NCBI GenBank assembly: GCA_016794345.1 | Contig: JAEUKE010000081.1 | Span: 1-64,000 of the forward strand | Source: Myxococcales bacterium | GTDB lineage: Bacteria > Myxococcota_A > Polyangia > Polyangiales > Polyangiaceae | DNA: 64,000 nt | Reading direction: 5' to 3' | Shown: positions 1-7,632 of the stretch, in pieces | How the letters are laid out: each line of letters starts with the position of its first letter | How positions within the stretch are numbered: position 1 is the stretch's first letter | Made by a program: the position numbers and the translations under genes | Notes under the pieces: generated by a model | Database searches by the model: none | Told to the model about the DNA's origin: nothing | The model's input: only the letters and a program-made list of their open reading frames with translations

Positions 1-276
1 CCGCCGGTCCTCACCGCTTCGCTCGAGGTGGACGGCCGGTCCGAGGTCGTCGAGCCCCGGCCGCAGACCGTCCGGCTCCGCCCCGAGCGCGACGAGGTCG
101 TCGTCACCTACGCGATCGAAAAGCCCCTCGTTCGGGCCTTCATTCCGGGGATCCACGCGCGGATTCCGATCGCGATCGATGTCCTCGGCGAGCGACTCGC
201 CGCGACAACACAGGAGCCGGTCCTCGCCGCCGTCCGCGGCGCGGGAGGCGTGATGCCGGAGAGGAGCGCGACGTGA
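1..276 (+). CDS. C-terminal fragment of a conserved protein of the VgrG locus (possibly DUF2169-like)
   Basis: The reading frame is open from the first base, so the start lies outside the window; 91 residues are visible. It has a beta-rich pattern (EPRPQTVRLRPERDEVVVTY, then an Arg-Ala-Phe-Ile-Pro stretch) and no signal or membrane segment. Its stop (TGA 274-276) overlaps the GTG start of the next gene as GTGA, so the two are translationally coupled and probably work together. Genes directly upstream of vgrG in myxobacteria often encode DUF2169-type proteins of type VI secretion loci. The pattern here fits loosely, but the fragment is too short to assign. Function is inferred from context only. 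Confidence 0.5.
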   Translation, partial: PPVLTASLEVDGRSEVVEPRPQTVRLRPERDEVVVTYAIEKPLVRAFIPGIHARIPIAIDVLGERLAATTQEPVLAAVRGAGGVMPERSAT

Positions 277-845
277 AGCCCGAGAGCACAGACACCAACA
301 CCACCACCCCGGACGACGGCGTCGATCTCGAGTCGATCCCCGCAGGCACGGCGCCAGCGCCGACCGAGGTCGGCGTCTGTGTGGCCGAAGAGCACCCGAC
401 CCTCGCCGGCCGCGTCCTTGTCCGCTTCGAGCGCGAGCGAGGCACCTCCGAGCAGTGGCTGCCGTGCCTGCTCCAGGTTCGCCCGCGCGAGGGCGATCGC
501 CTGCTCGTGATCCGCGCGGCGGGGAGCGCCGAGGCGATCGTCGCCGGCGTGGTCGACGGATATCGGCGTCGAGTCGACCCCGACGTCCGCGTGGCCAACG
601 TGCGGACCATCCAGGACGACGAGTCCGTTCGGATCCAAGGGCCCGATGGGCGCGGCCTGGTCGAGGTTCGAGCGTCGGAGCGCGGCTGTGTTGTCACCCT
701 GCTCTCGCCCGCCGCGACTCTATCCGGGCAGAGGTCGCTCGCGATCGAGGCGGACGAGGTGACCATCCGCGCTCGGCAGGGCGGCGTATCGGTCAGCGCG
801 ACGGACGACGTCGTCGTGCGCGGCGAGAACATCAACCTGAACTGA
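273..845 (+). CDS. VgrG-associated protein (DUF6484-like N-terminus, gp5-like C-terminal tail)
   Basis: 190 residues, GTG start overlapping the upstream stop. After an acidic, Thr-rich N-terminus (1-30), residues about 32-95 read like an OB-type beta domain (HPTLAGRVLVRFERERG, WLPCLL, REGDRLLVI, AIVAGVVDGY). Such a domain is seen in DUF6484-like proteins encoded beside VgrG and recalls the gp5/VgrG OB fold. The last 60 residues are short beta repeats ending VVVRGENINLN. The neighbouring VgrG ends VNVKGGSINLNC, so both share a similar closing repeat, which suggests a joint trimeric spike or adaptor. A role as a type VI secretion accessory or cargo adaptor is inferred. No enzyme motif is visible. 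Confidence 0.65.
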   Translation: MKPESTDTNTTTPDDGVDLESIPAGTAPAPTEVGVCVAEEHPTLAGRVLVRFERERGTSEQWLPCLLQVRPREGDRLLVIRAAGSAEAIVAGVVDGYRRRVDPDVRVANVRTIQDDESVRIQGPDGRGLVEVRASERGCVVTLLSPAATLSGQRSLAIEADEVTIRARQGGVSVSATDDVVVRGENINLN

Positions 846-872
846 CGAAGACGGACGAAAGGCGAGGCGAAC

Positions 873-2975
873 GTGGATCAGGCAATCGGCTTCTTCTTCG
901 CGTGGGAGGGCGCTTCGGCGCCGCGAGGCCCCTGGGCACACCTGCTCGTGGCCGAGGCCCGAGGCACGGAGGGGATGAACACCCTCTACGACTACGAGAT
1001 CGATCTCGTCCGCGCTGCGGACGCGCCCGAGGTCCGCACGGAGGATCTGCTCGGGTCGCGCGCCACGTTGCGGATCCGCACGCTCGTGAGCCCCGGCTGG
1101 CGGCTCGTCCACGGCGTCCTCTCCGAGGTAGAGCAGCTCGGCGTGCATGGCGAGAGCCGGTTCCGTGTCCGGCTCAGCCCGCCGTTCGTACGCGCCACGA
1201 TGATGCGCAAGTCGGTCATCTGGGTCGACAAGACGCTCGAGCACATCCTCACCTCCACGCTCCAGCGCGACGAGCTCGGCATGGGCCTCACTCCCAGCCA
1301 GGCGGAGGAGGCGGAGGCGCACGACGACTGGGGTAACCGCTACGAGGGCTTCCGCGCGACGTTCGCCTGGCGCTGCAGCGACATGTCGCGCCTCGCCGAC
1401 GAGAACGCCCGGCCGTATTGCGTCCAGTACGAGGAGACCGACTTCGCGTTCGTGTCGCGCCTGCTCGAAGAGGAGGGCATCGCCTACCACTTCGAGCACA
1501 CGACGGACGAGTGTGTCCTGGTCCTCTCCGATACGGATCTCGCGAAGCGATTCCTGGCGAACGAGCTCACCCTCGCGATCGACGCGAAACATCGGGAGGT
1601 GCGCGACATGCGCCTCGGCGGTCGGCTGCGGCCGCAGAGCGTCTCGCTCTTCGACTACGACTGGCGCAGGCCCGATCTCGATCTGACGGCGTTGTCTCCC
1701 ACCGGTGCGGCTCCTTTCCTGACGGCCGAGCAGCCCGCTCGCTACGGCTACTCGCGCGAGCTCGGTGAGAAGCTCGCCGCCATCCGCGAGGGCGCCGAGG
1801 ACACCGAGCGGCTCTTCGCCACGCTCGTCACCAGCTGCCGGGTCCTCTCGGCGGGGACCACGTTTGCGATCGATCACCCGACCGACCGCTTCTCGGGCAA
1901 CTACCTCGTGCGGCGCATGCGCGTGCACCTCGTGCACCGGAGCAGCTTCTCCGCCGGGCAAGCGGAGGGGCCGAGCTACGTCGCGCAGATCGAGGCGCTC
2001 TGGTGCGGCACCCCGGGAGCGGAGCTCGACTCGCGCTACAGGCCCCTTCGCGCCACGCCGCGCCCGCGCGTGATGGGGACGCAGACGGCGGTCGTGACGG
2101 CCGACTCGCCCGAGCAGGAGATCAACGTGGGCGGGCCGAGCGATCTCGGCTGCGTGCGCGTTCGCTTCCACTGGGATCGCGACACGCGCCGCCACCAGAC
2201 GGAGCCGACCTCCTGCTGGGTCCGTGCCAGCCAGATGTTCGCGGGCGGTCGAGGCCACGGAGCGATGTTCCATCCGCGCGTCGGCGACGAGGTCCTCGTC
2301 GAGTTCCTCGAGGGCGATCCGGATCAGCCGATCATCGTGGGCCGCGTCTACAACGGCCGGAACCTCTCGCCCGAGAACGCGACCGCGCGGCCGACCTACA
2401 GCTGCATCAAGAGCATGACGAGCCCGTTCAACGGCAACTACAACATGATCGCGTTCGACGATCTCCAGGGAGAGGAGAAGTTCATCGTCCACGCGGCGCG
2501 CGACTACATCGAGGAGATCCTCCACGACTCGTCCCGCTCGGTCGCGAACTTCGACACCGTGAAGGTGTTCGGCGACCAGGTCACGTGGATCAAAGGGCAC
2601 CAGACCTATACGGTGCTCTCCGGGCTCGACCTGACGGTCGTCGGTGTGTTTCGCGAGCAGACCGACGGCATGAAGATCGTCGAGGTCACCGGCGTGCGGC
2701 TCTCGACCATCGGTGTTCTCGACTCGACCGAGTCACCGATGATCGTGCGCAAGGCCACGCTCATCACCGACACCGGCAAGGTGATCACGATTCAGGGAGA
2801 CGACGTGTTCGTGAAGGGCAATGACGTCACCATCACCGCCAGCGCGGACGTCGTCGTGCGTGGTGGATCGGTGACGGTCGAAGGCAGCGCCGAGGTCGAT
2901 GTCCGCGCCGGAAAGGTGAACGTGAAGGCCGACACGGTGAACGTGAAGGGCGGCTCCATCAACCTCAACTGCTGA
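873..2975 (+). CDS. vgrG: VgrG, type VI secretion system spike protein
   Basis: 700 residues, GTG start 27 bases after the previous gene with a purine-rich stretch (GGCGAGGCGA) just upstream. The N-terminal two thirds match the gp27-like part (FEYEI-type segment NTLYDYEIDLVRA, WGNRYEGFRATFAWRCSDMS, EEEGIAYHFEHT, FAIDHPTDRFSGNYLVRRM). This is followed by the gp5 OB domain with the VgrG hallmarks VRVRFHWDRD, SCWVRASQMFAGGRGHG, PRVGDEVLVEFLEGDPDQPI and GRVYNG. The C-terminus is a beta-helical needle of short valine-rich repeats (VTVEGSAEVDVRAGKVNVK) ending in SINLNC. No extra effector domain follows, so it is a structural spike whose cargo is probably carried by neighbours. It sits at the tip of the Hcp tube and is fired across the envelope. 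Confidence 0.95.
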   Translation: MDQAIGFFFAWEGASAPRGPWAHLLVAEARGTEGMNTLYDYEIDLVRAADAPEVRTEDLLGSRATLRIRTLVSPGWRLVHGVLSEVEQLGVHGESRFRVRLSPPFVRATMMRKSVIWVDKTLEHILTSTLQRDELGMGLTPSQAEEAEAHDDWGNRYEGFRATFAWRCSDMSRLADENARPYCVQYEETDFAFVSRLLEEEGIAYHFEHTTDECVLVLSDTDLAKRFLANELTLAIDAKHREVRDMRLGGRLRPQSVSLFDYDWRRPDLDLTALSPTGAAPFLTAEQPARYGYSRELGEKLAAIREGAEDTERLFATLVTSCRVLSAGTTFAIDHPTDRFSGNYLVRRMRVHLVHRSSFSAGQAEGPSYVAQIEALWCGTPGAELDSRYRPLRATPRPRVMGTQTAVVTADSPEQEINVGGPSDLGCVRVRFHWDRDTRRHQTEPTSCWVRASQMFAGGRGHGAMFHPRVGDEVLVEFLEGDPDQPIIVGRVYNGRNLSPENATARPTYSCIKSMTSPFNGNYNMIAFDDLQGEEKFIVHAARDYIEEILHDSSRSVANFDTVKVFGDQVTWIKGHQTYTVLSGLDLTVVGVFREQTDGMKIVEVTGVRLSTIGVLDSTESPMIVRKATLITDTGKVITIQGDDVFVKGNDVTITASADVVVRGGSVTVEGSAEVDVRAGKVNVKADTVNVKGGSINLNC

Positions 2976-2976
2976 G

Positions 2977-2997
2977 GCCGCCGAGCGCTCCGGCGGC
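2977..2997. terminator. Hairpin between convergent vgrG and protease genes
   Basis: A perfect 7-bp GC stem (GCCGCCG at 2977-2983 with CGGCGGC at 2991-2997) sits in the 27-base gap between two convergent stop codons. There is no T run on either side, so it is at best a weak or Rho-assisted bidirectional terminator. Confidence 0.35.
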
Positions 2998-3002
2998 GTG
3001 GC

Positions 3003-4097
3003 TCAGGTCGGGTCGACGCAGGCGGCGACGCCGTCGACGATGCCGCAGGCCTGGCCGAGCCCGCTGCAGTCGGTGCGCGTGACCTTCTGCGGGCCCTCTT
3101 CGTCGCTGACGCAGCGGACCGCCGTCGTGAACTGCTCGCAGCGCCCCTCGACCGGGATGCCTTCGCACGGCCCGGTCGCGAGATCGATCATCGGCTGCAC
3201 CGTGTCGCCGAGCGTCGCGTACGCCTCGCCGACGGTGCTGCACGGGTAGGTCGCGCCCTTGAAGGAGCCGGACACGACGGCGACGACCGTGAGCTTGCCG
3301 TCGATGTTCTGCACGAGCGGCCCGCCCGAGTCCCCGCTGCACGGCTGCGCGTCGTTCTTGCCGGCGCCGAGGTAGGCCTCGTGTCCGGCGAGCAGCGCGA
3401 AGTCGTAGAACTCGTCGAGGCGCGCCGTGTTCGCCTCCACCCACTGCTTGGTCTCGTACTTGGCCATGTGGGCGTAGAGATCTTCCTTGGTGGGGAAGAG
3501 CGCATGGAGCGGCTGACCCTCGACCGCCTGCAAGGTGAGCGTGCCGGCCTTGCGGGTTCCGGTCGTGCGGTCGCGGTCCTGCACGCCGTAGCCGACGGCG
3601 GTGAACGTCTTGCCGACCGAGGCCGCGTCGATGTGCGCCTTCGCCCAGGGCATCGGCGTGACGTCTTTCACCGGCTCCGCGAGGATGTAGATGGCGACGT
3701 CGCTGCCGTATTGGATGAAGCCGCCCTCGTCGATCGGTGCGAGCAACACGTCGACCGCCTCGATGACCTGCTTCGGCGCCTTCACGTCGGCGCCCACGGC
3801 GAAGTAGATCTTCTCGTTCGCGAGCCGCGGCGTCTCGGTCGGTCCGTACGTCGCGCAGTGCTTGGCGGTCAGCACGACCTTCGGTCCGATGAGCGTCGCC
3901 GTGCAGAAGAAGTCGTAGTTGCCGTCGAAGTCCTTCGTGCCGACCGTGCCGATGGCGTCGAGCTTCGCGCTCTTCGCGTCGACGCCACCCACGATGTCCT
4001 GCTCGTCGCTCGTGGGCTCGCTCTCGCCGAGGCAACCGATGGCCGTCAGGGAGAGGAGGGTCGAGCCGATCAGGATCGTGGAGGCAAAGGTGCGCAT
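3003..4097 (-). CDS. Trypsin-like serine protease, secreted lipoprotein
   Basis: 364 residues. A signal peptide (1-21) ends in the lipobox-like AIGC, giving lipid-modifiable Cys22. IVGGV at 35-39 is the classic trypsin-family mature N-terminus, so a zymogen cleavage after Asp34 is likely. The triad is visible: TAKHC with His80, GSDVAIYIL with Asp133, and CSGDSGGPL with Ser257. Further cysteines (65, 81, 253 and the C-terminal CEQF, RCVSDEE, CSG, ACGIVDGVAACVDP) suggest disulfides and a small Cys-rich tail after the protease domain. It is convergent with vgrG and divergent from the dioxygenase-like gene. Exported S1 proteases are common in myxobacteria as predatory or processing enzymes; the substrate here is unknown. 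Confidence 0.9.
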   Translation of the reverse strand: MRTFASTILIGSTLLSLTAIGCLGESEPTSDEQDIVGGVDAKSAKLDAIGTVGTKDFDGNYDFFCTATLIGPKVVLTAKHCATYGPTETPRLANEKIYFAVGADVKAPKQVIEAVDVLLAPIDEGGFIQYGSDVAIYILAEPVKDVTPMPWAKAHIDAASVGKTFTAVGYGVQDRDRTTGTRKAGTLTLQAVEGQPLHALFPTKEDLYAHMAKYETKQWVEANTARLDEFYDFALLAGHEAYLGAGKNDAQPCSGDSGGPLVQNIDGKLTVVAVVSGSFKGATYPCSTVGEAYATLGDTVQPMIDLATGPCEGIPVEGRCEQFTTAVRCVSDEEGPQKVTRTDCSGLGQACGIVDGVAACVDPT

Positions 4098-4293
4098 GGC
4101 GCGGCCAAAAGCACACCACGTGCCCGCTGTATGTTCCTTTGCGTCACCCTGATTCTGCCCGGAAAATTGAGCCAGGACGCGATCATGGGTGCGCGAGGAG
4201 GGGGCCTTGGCCGGCCACCCTTGGATGAGTCGTGATCCACCCGAGGCTCACTCGTCACCCCACAAGCCGGCGCGGCGCGCGGGACGAGACGAC

Positions 4294-4309
4294 GCTAACG
4301 ATCGCTAAC
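4294..4309 (+). promoter_or_regulatory. GCTAAC direct repeat in divergent promoter region
   Basis: Two exact GCTAAC hexamers (4294-4299 and 4304-4309) are 10 bp apart, one helical turn, in the 257-bp gap between the divergent protease and dioxygenase-like genes. This spacing is typical of an activator or repressor site that binds one DNA face. The binding protein is unknown. Confidence 0.3.
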
Positions 4310-4354
4310 CAGCCCCACACTTGCTGCACATCCAGTTCCGTTACATCAGGTCGC

Positions 4355-5242
4355 ATGCAGAGCGACGACAAGCGGGACATCTCGAGGCGTGCGGCAGTCG
4401 GCGGCAGCGCGGGCCTCCTCGTCGCTGGCTTGGTCGGATGCAGCGACGACGACGTCGGTACGAGCGGCTCCGGCGGCGCGGGCGGCTCGGGCGCCGGCGG
4501 GCAAGGTTCGACGACCGGCACGGCCACGGGCACCACCACGAGCGCCGCCACGACCGGCAGCGCGTCGACCACCGCGTCGACGGGCACGGGCTCGAGCGGT
4601 GGCTGGGCGAGCGGCGGCACCGCGGGCATGACCGACAAGGCGAGCTACCCCGATCCGTTCCAGGATCCGCTCGGCAACGCGTGCACGCTCACCCAGGCGA
4701 TGACGCTCGGGCCTTGTTACGCGCAGACGATCGAGCGTGAGGACATCAGCGAAGGGTCGCCGGGCTTGCCGGTGCGGCTCGCGCTCCTCGTGGTCGACAC
4801 CAGCTGCAACCCGGTGGGCGGCGCGGTGGTGGACATCTGGCATACGTCCTACGAGGGCTTCTACTCGGGCGAAGACGCACCGAGCCTGTGCACGCTGGAC
4901 GACCCCGAGGCGGAGGCGGGCCGGTGGTTTCGCGGCGTGCAGACCACCGGCGCCGACGGGAAGGTGTTCTTCGATACGTGTTTTCCAGGCTGGTACTCGG
5001 GCCGCGCGATCCACATCCACTTCCAGGTCCGCAGCGGCAACCAGACCTACGTCACGTCGCAGCTCTTCTTTGCCGAGGATCTCGTGCAGGAGATCTTCGC
5101 GACGCACCCCGACTACTCGCCCTTCGGACAGCCCGACACGCCGAACGCGACCGACGGCATCTACGACGTGTCCGGCGAGCTCACGACTGCGCAGATGACC
5201 GACGGCGCGATGCTCGCGTCGAAGGTCGTCGTGGTCGACTGA
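4355..5242 (+). CDS. Intradiol ring-cleavage dioxygenase-like lipoprotein, Tat-exported
   Basis: 295 residues. The ATG at 4355 is chosen because the export signal begins there (RDISRRAAVGG, a twin-arginine motif at 11-12) and runs into a perfect lipobox LVGC with Cys29; the upstream in-frame codons do not look coding. Residues 30-92 are a Gly/Ser/Thr linker. The catalytic domain follows: LGPCY near 119-122, VVDIWHTSYEGFYSG and FPGWYSGRAIHIHF. The four Fe(III) ligands of the protocatechuate/catechol dioxygenase superfamily are all present (Tyr170, Tyr214, His220, His222). The folded, metal-loaded enzyme would be exported by Tat and anchored on the outer side of a membrane. Lignin-type phenolics are plausible substrates, but nothing in the neighbourhood names one. 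Confidence 0.88.
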   Translation: MQSDDKRDISRRAAVGGSAGLLVAGLVGCSDDDVGTSGSGGAGGSGAGGQGSTTGTATGTTTSAATTGSASTTASTGTGSSGGWASGGTAGMTDKASYPDPFQDPLGNACTLTQAMTLGPCYAQTIEREDISEGSPGLPVRLALLVVDTSCNPVGGAVVDIWHTSYEGFYSGEDAPSLCTLDDPEAEAGRWFRGVQTTGADGKVFFDTCFPGWYSGRAIHIHFQVRSGNQTYVTSQLFFAEDLVQEIFATHPDYSPFGQPDTPNATDGIYDVSGELTTAQMTDGAMLASKVVVVD

Positions 5243-6605
5243 GTGTGTCGGGCGCCGACCGGCGCTTGGCTGCGCGTCGAAGCGAGAGCCCCGACAGGAG
5301 CACGAGGACACCGAGCGCGCCGGCGGACGGGTGACCGACGCCGGAGCAGGCGCAGCCGGAGCTCGCGGCGTCGTCCGCCGATTCGCTGCTGCCTCCGGTC
5401 GCCGAAGCGGCGACGCTGGACGCAGCCGATGACGTGGCGCCTGTGCCCGCGCCTCCGCTCCCGCTGCCGCTTTGCAGGCACGTGCTGGTGTCGAGCAGCT
5501 CGGCGATCTCGGGCCAGAGGCTGGGGCACTCGTCGCCGATCGACGTGCCGGTCGGGCACTCGAGCATGCCAGCGAGGCAGGCCTGGTCGAAGAGCCCCTC
5601 GAAGGTCGCTCCGCCGTCTCGCGACACGAGCGCCGCGAACCCGTCCTCGGACGGGGTGCCACACACGTAGACGCGCGCGCCGTCCACGTTCACGCAACGA
5701 GCGGCGATGGAGGAGAGCGGCTGGGCTTCGAGGGTCGTCGTGTCGAGCCGGTACAGACCGTCCTGGTCGCCGCCCATCAGGGCGGAGGCGCCGTCGGCGC
5801 TCAGATCGAACGCGCGAAAAAACCCCTGGGTCTCGAAGGCCTGTTCGAACGTGACACCACCGTCATCGGAGACGAGCAGGCGCCCCGGGGCTCCGTTCAG
5901 GCGCACGTAGAGACGATCCGGGTTGGACGGGTCGACGCCGCCCAGGAAGGGACCGCTGCTCGGCGAGCTGCCCGGGACGACCGTGCTCGACCAGGTCGCG
6001 CCGCCGTCCGTCGTCCGGCACAACATGCCGACGGGCGTGTCTCCTTCGCTGATGGCGGTGACGTAGATGCGCGAGGGGTCGGAGGGGGCAGCGTCGATCG
6101 TGAGCGGGATGAGCTTGGCGGGCAGATCGACGCCGATCTGCTGCCAGGACGCGAGATCGTCGGTCGACGCGTAGACGCGCGCCGGCGCGGGACTGTCCGG
6201 CAGCGCGATCGCCAGCGCCCGACCGGTCGAGTCGACCGAGACGTCGGGGACGAGGAGCCCCTCGAGCTCGGGCGCACGCACGAAGATGCAGGTGTCTCCG
6301 CGCGACGAGGAGAGGCCGTCCGGCAGGCCGCCGAAGATCGCCCCGGACGGCATCACCGCGAAGAACGGATGGAACCCCCCGAAGTAGCCGATGGCCGGCT
6401 CACAGAGCAGGCGAAACGAGGCTCCGCCGTCCGAGGTCTTGGCGACGCCGAACGTGGAGCTGATCCAGAGCACCGCGGGGTCGGTCGGATCCGAGAGGAC
6501 CTGCCCGGAGGCCGGGAATGCGCCGTTCGCGCGGGCGGCTGCCGGGAGCAGCGCGCACGAGAGACAGAGGGACGCGATGAGCCGGCGCACGCCCCATGTT
6601 CTCAT
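5181..6605 (-). CDS. Secreted BNR/sortilin-like repeat protein with MYXO-CTERM-type tail
   Basis: 474 residues with a clear Sec signal peptide (MRTWGVRRLIASLCLSCALL, cleavage near AARA-NG). The mature part has repeated beta-propeller motifs (KTSDGGASF, YASTDDLASWQ, RTTDGGATWSS, VSDDGGVTF, VSRDGGATFEG), the Asp-box pattern of sialidase/sortilin-like propellers. Near the end, two Cys (418, 420) in GCACSGVG, a hydrophobic stretch and an Arg-rich cluster (443-449) form a MYXO-CTERM-type surface-sorting signal. About 25 further residues follow, and the last 62 bp overlap the end of the convergent dioxygenase-like gene. It probably forms an operon with the lipid kinase 23 bases upstream. The ligand is unknown. 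Confidence 0.8.
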   Translation of the reverse strand: MRTWGVRRLIASLCLSCALLPAAARANGAFPASGQVLSDPTDPAVLWISSTFGVAKTSDGGASFRLLCEPAIGYFGGFHPFFAVMPSGAIFGGLPDGLSSSRGDTCIFVRAPELEGLLVPDVSVDSTGRALAIALPDSPAPARVYASTDDLASWQQIGVDLPAKLIPLTIDAAPSDPSRIYVTAISEGDTPVGMLCRTTDGGATWSSTVVPGSSPSSGPFLGGVDPSNPDRLYVRLNGAPGRLLVSDDGGVTFEQAFETQGFFRAFDLSADGASALMGGDQDGLYRLDTTTLEAQPLSSIAARCVNVDGARVYVCGTPSEDGFAALVSRDGGATFEGLFDQACLAGMLECPTGTSIGDECPSLWPEIAELLDTSTCLQSGSGSGGAGTGATSSAASSVAASATGGSSESADDAASSGCACSGVGHPSAGALGVLVLLSGLSLRRAAKRRSAPDTLSRPRRPSTRASRRRSSAQS

Positions 6606-6628
6606 GGAACCGGCGCGGAGCTTCCCGA

Positions 6629-7573
6629 TCAGCCCGGCGCGACGATCGGGATGAGCGGACCGGCGGAGACCTCGAAGGACTCCGCCTGGAACGAGTCGCC
6701 GTCGAGGACATAGGGACCGACGCCTCCCGGAAAGCGAACCACGAAGCGGCCGACGAGATCGTCCACGTGGTTCTCCCCGCCGATCGACCGACCCATCATG
6801 ACGAGCGGAGCGCGTGGTCCCAGCTTCGAGGGCGGCAGACCGCTCGCGACGAGGTGAAACCGGTCCGGGTGCTCGGCCGCGCGGTAACAGACCTTCATGC
6901 CCAGGCCGAGATCGCGGACCACCGCCGCGCAGAGGAGGGAGACCCCCTCGAGGGGGCGACGCTCGCCGTCGACCTCGAGCTCACACGGGATGGGCGTCAG
7001 CACGCGCCTCGCCATCGGGCCACCCGTGAACGACTCTGCGAAGATCCGCGCCACGAGCTTGCCGGCGAGCGGGATGCCCCCCGCGCCCCCCGCCTCGTAG
7101 AGCTCGAAGAACCGCGCCACGAGGCCCGTCCCGACGATGAACCCGATGCGCTCCTCCTCCGCTCCGTTTCGCCGGGCGCGCACGCGGAGGGTAGGGCGCG
7201 GGACCGCGTGCGCGGCTCGAGGTGCGTCGAGCCACTCGCGCAAGAGGACGTCGGGCCGACGCCGGTCCCCCAGGTTCCGCGCCACGGTGCCGACCGTTCC
7301 CATCGGCAAGAGACCGAGCCGGGGCCAGCGCCCCTCCGCCACGTGCGGCGCGAGCGCGCTGACGCCGCTCATGAAGGTCCCATCGCCGCCCGCCAGGATG
7401 AGAAGGTCCGCTTGGTGCGTTACGACCTCTCGCATGACCCCGCCGAGCTCGCTTACGCTCCGCGTCTCGTGGACCGTCGCGCGCCCCCGGCAAATGTCAC
7501 GAAGCCTCTCGAGACGGTCACCCGGGATCGAGAGGCCCCGGGCCCGGAGGTTCGCGACGACGTGGACGCGCAT
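6629..7573 (-). CDS. Diacylglycerol kinase-family lipid kinase
   Basis: 314 residues, starting at the ATG at 7573 (MRVHVVANLRARG); upstream in-frame codons lack coding character and this start matches the family N-terminus. The nucleotide-binding motif AGGDGTF is at 61-67, followed by LLPMGTVGTVARNLG, the counterpart of the PxGTxNTxAR loop, here with Gly instead of the usual Asn. The second half has the beta-sandwich substrate domain (GFIVGTGLVARFF, ELEVDGE, YVLDGDSF). The family phosphorylates diacylglycerol, sphingosine or similar lipids with ATP at the cytoplasmic membrane. It is divergent from the HEAT lipoprotein (60-bp gap) and lies just upstream of the BNR gene on the same strand. Confidence 0.85.
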   Translation of the reverse strand: MRVHVVANLRARGLSIPGDRLERLRDICRGRATVHETRSVSELGGVMREVVTHQADLLILAGGDGTFMSGVSALAPHVAEGRWPRLGLLPMGTVGTVARNLGDRRRPDVLLREWLDAPRAAHAVPRPTLRVRARRNGAEEERIGFIVGTGLVARFFELYEAGGAGGIPLAGKLVARIFAESFTGGPMARRVLTPIPCELEVDGERRPLEGVSLLCAAVVRDLGLGMKVCYRAAEHPDRFHLVASGLPPSKLGPRAPLVMMGRSIGGENHVDDLVGRFVVRFPGGVGPYVLDGDSFQAESFEVSAGPLIPIVAPG

Positions 7574-7632
7574 GGATGGAACTGGAGCGAGAATGCTTTG
7601 TCGCTGGTCCTGGGTGCAATAGAGAGATGCTG

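Noticed and set aside
720..2600. 626-codon open frame antisense to vgrG
   Set aside because: The opposite strand encodes an unmistakable VgrG; the antisense translation is Arg/Ala/His-rich with no domain, as expected for GC-rich shadow frames.
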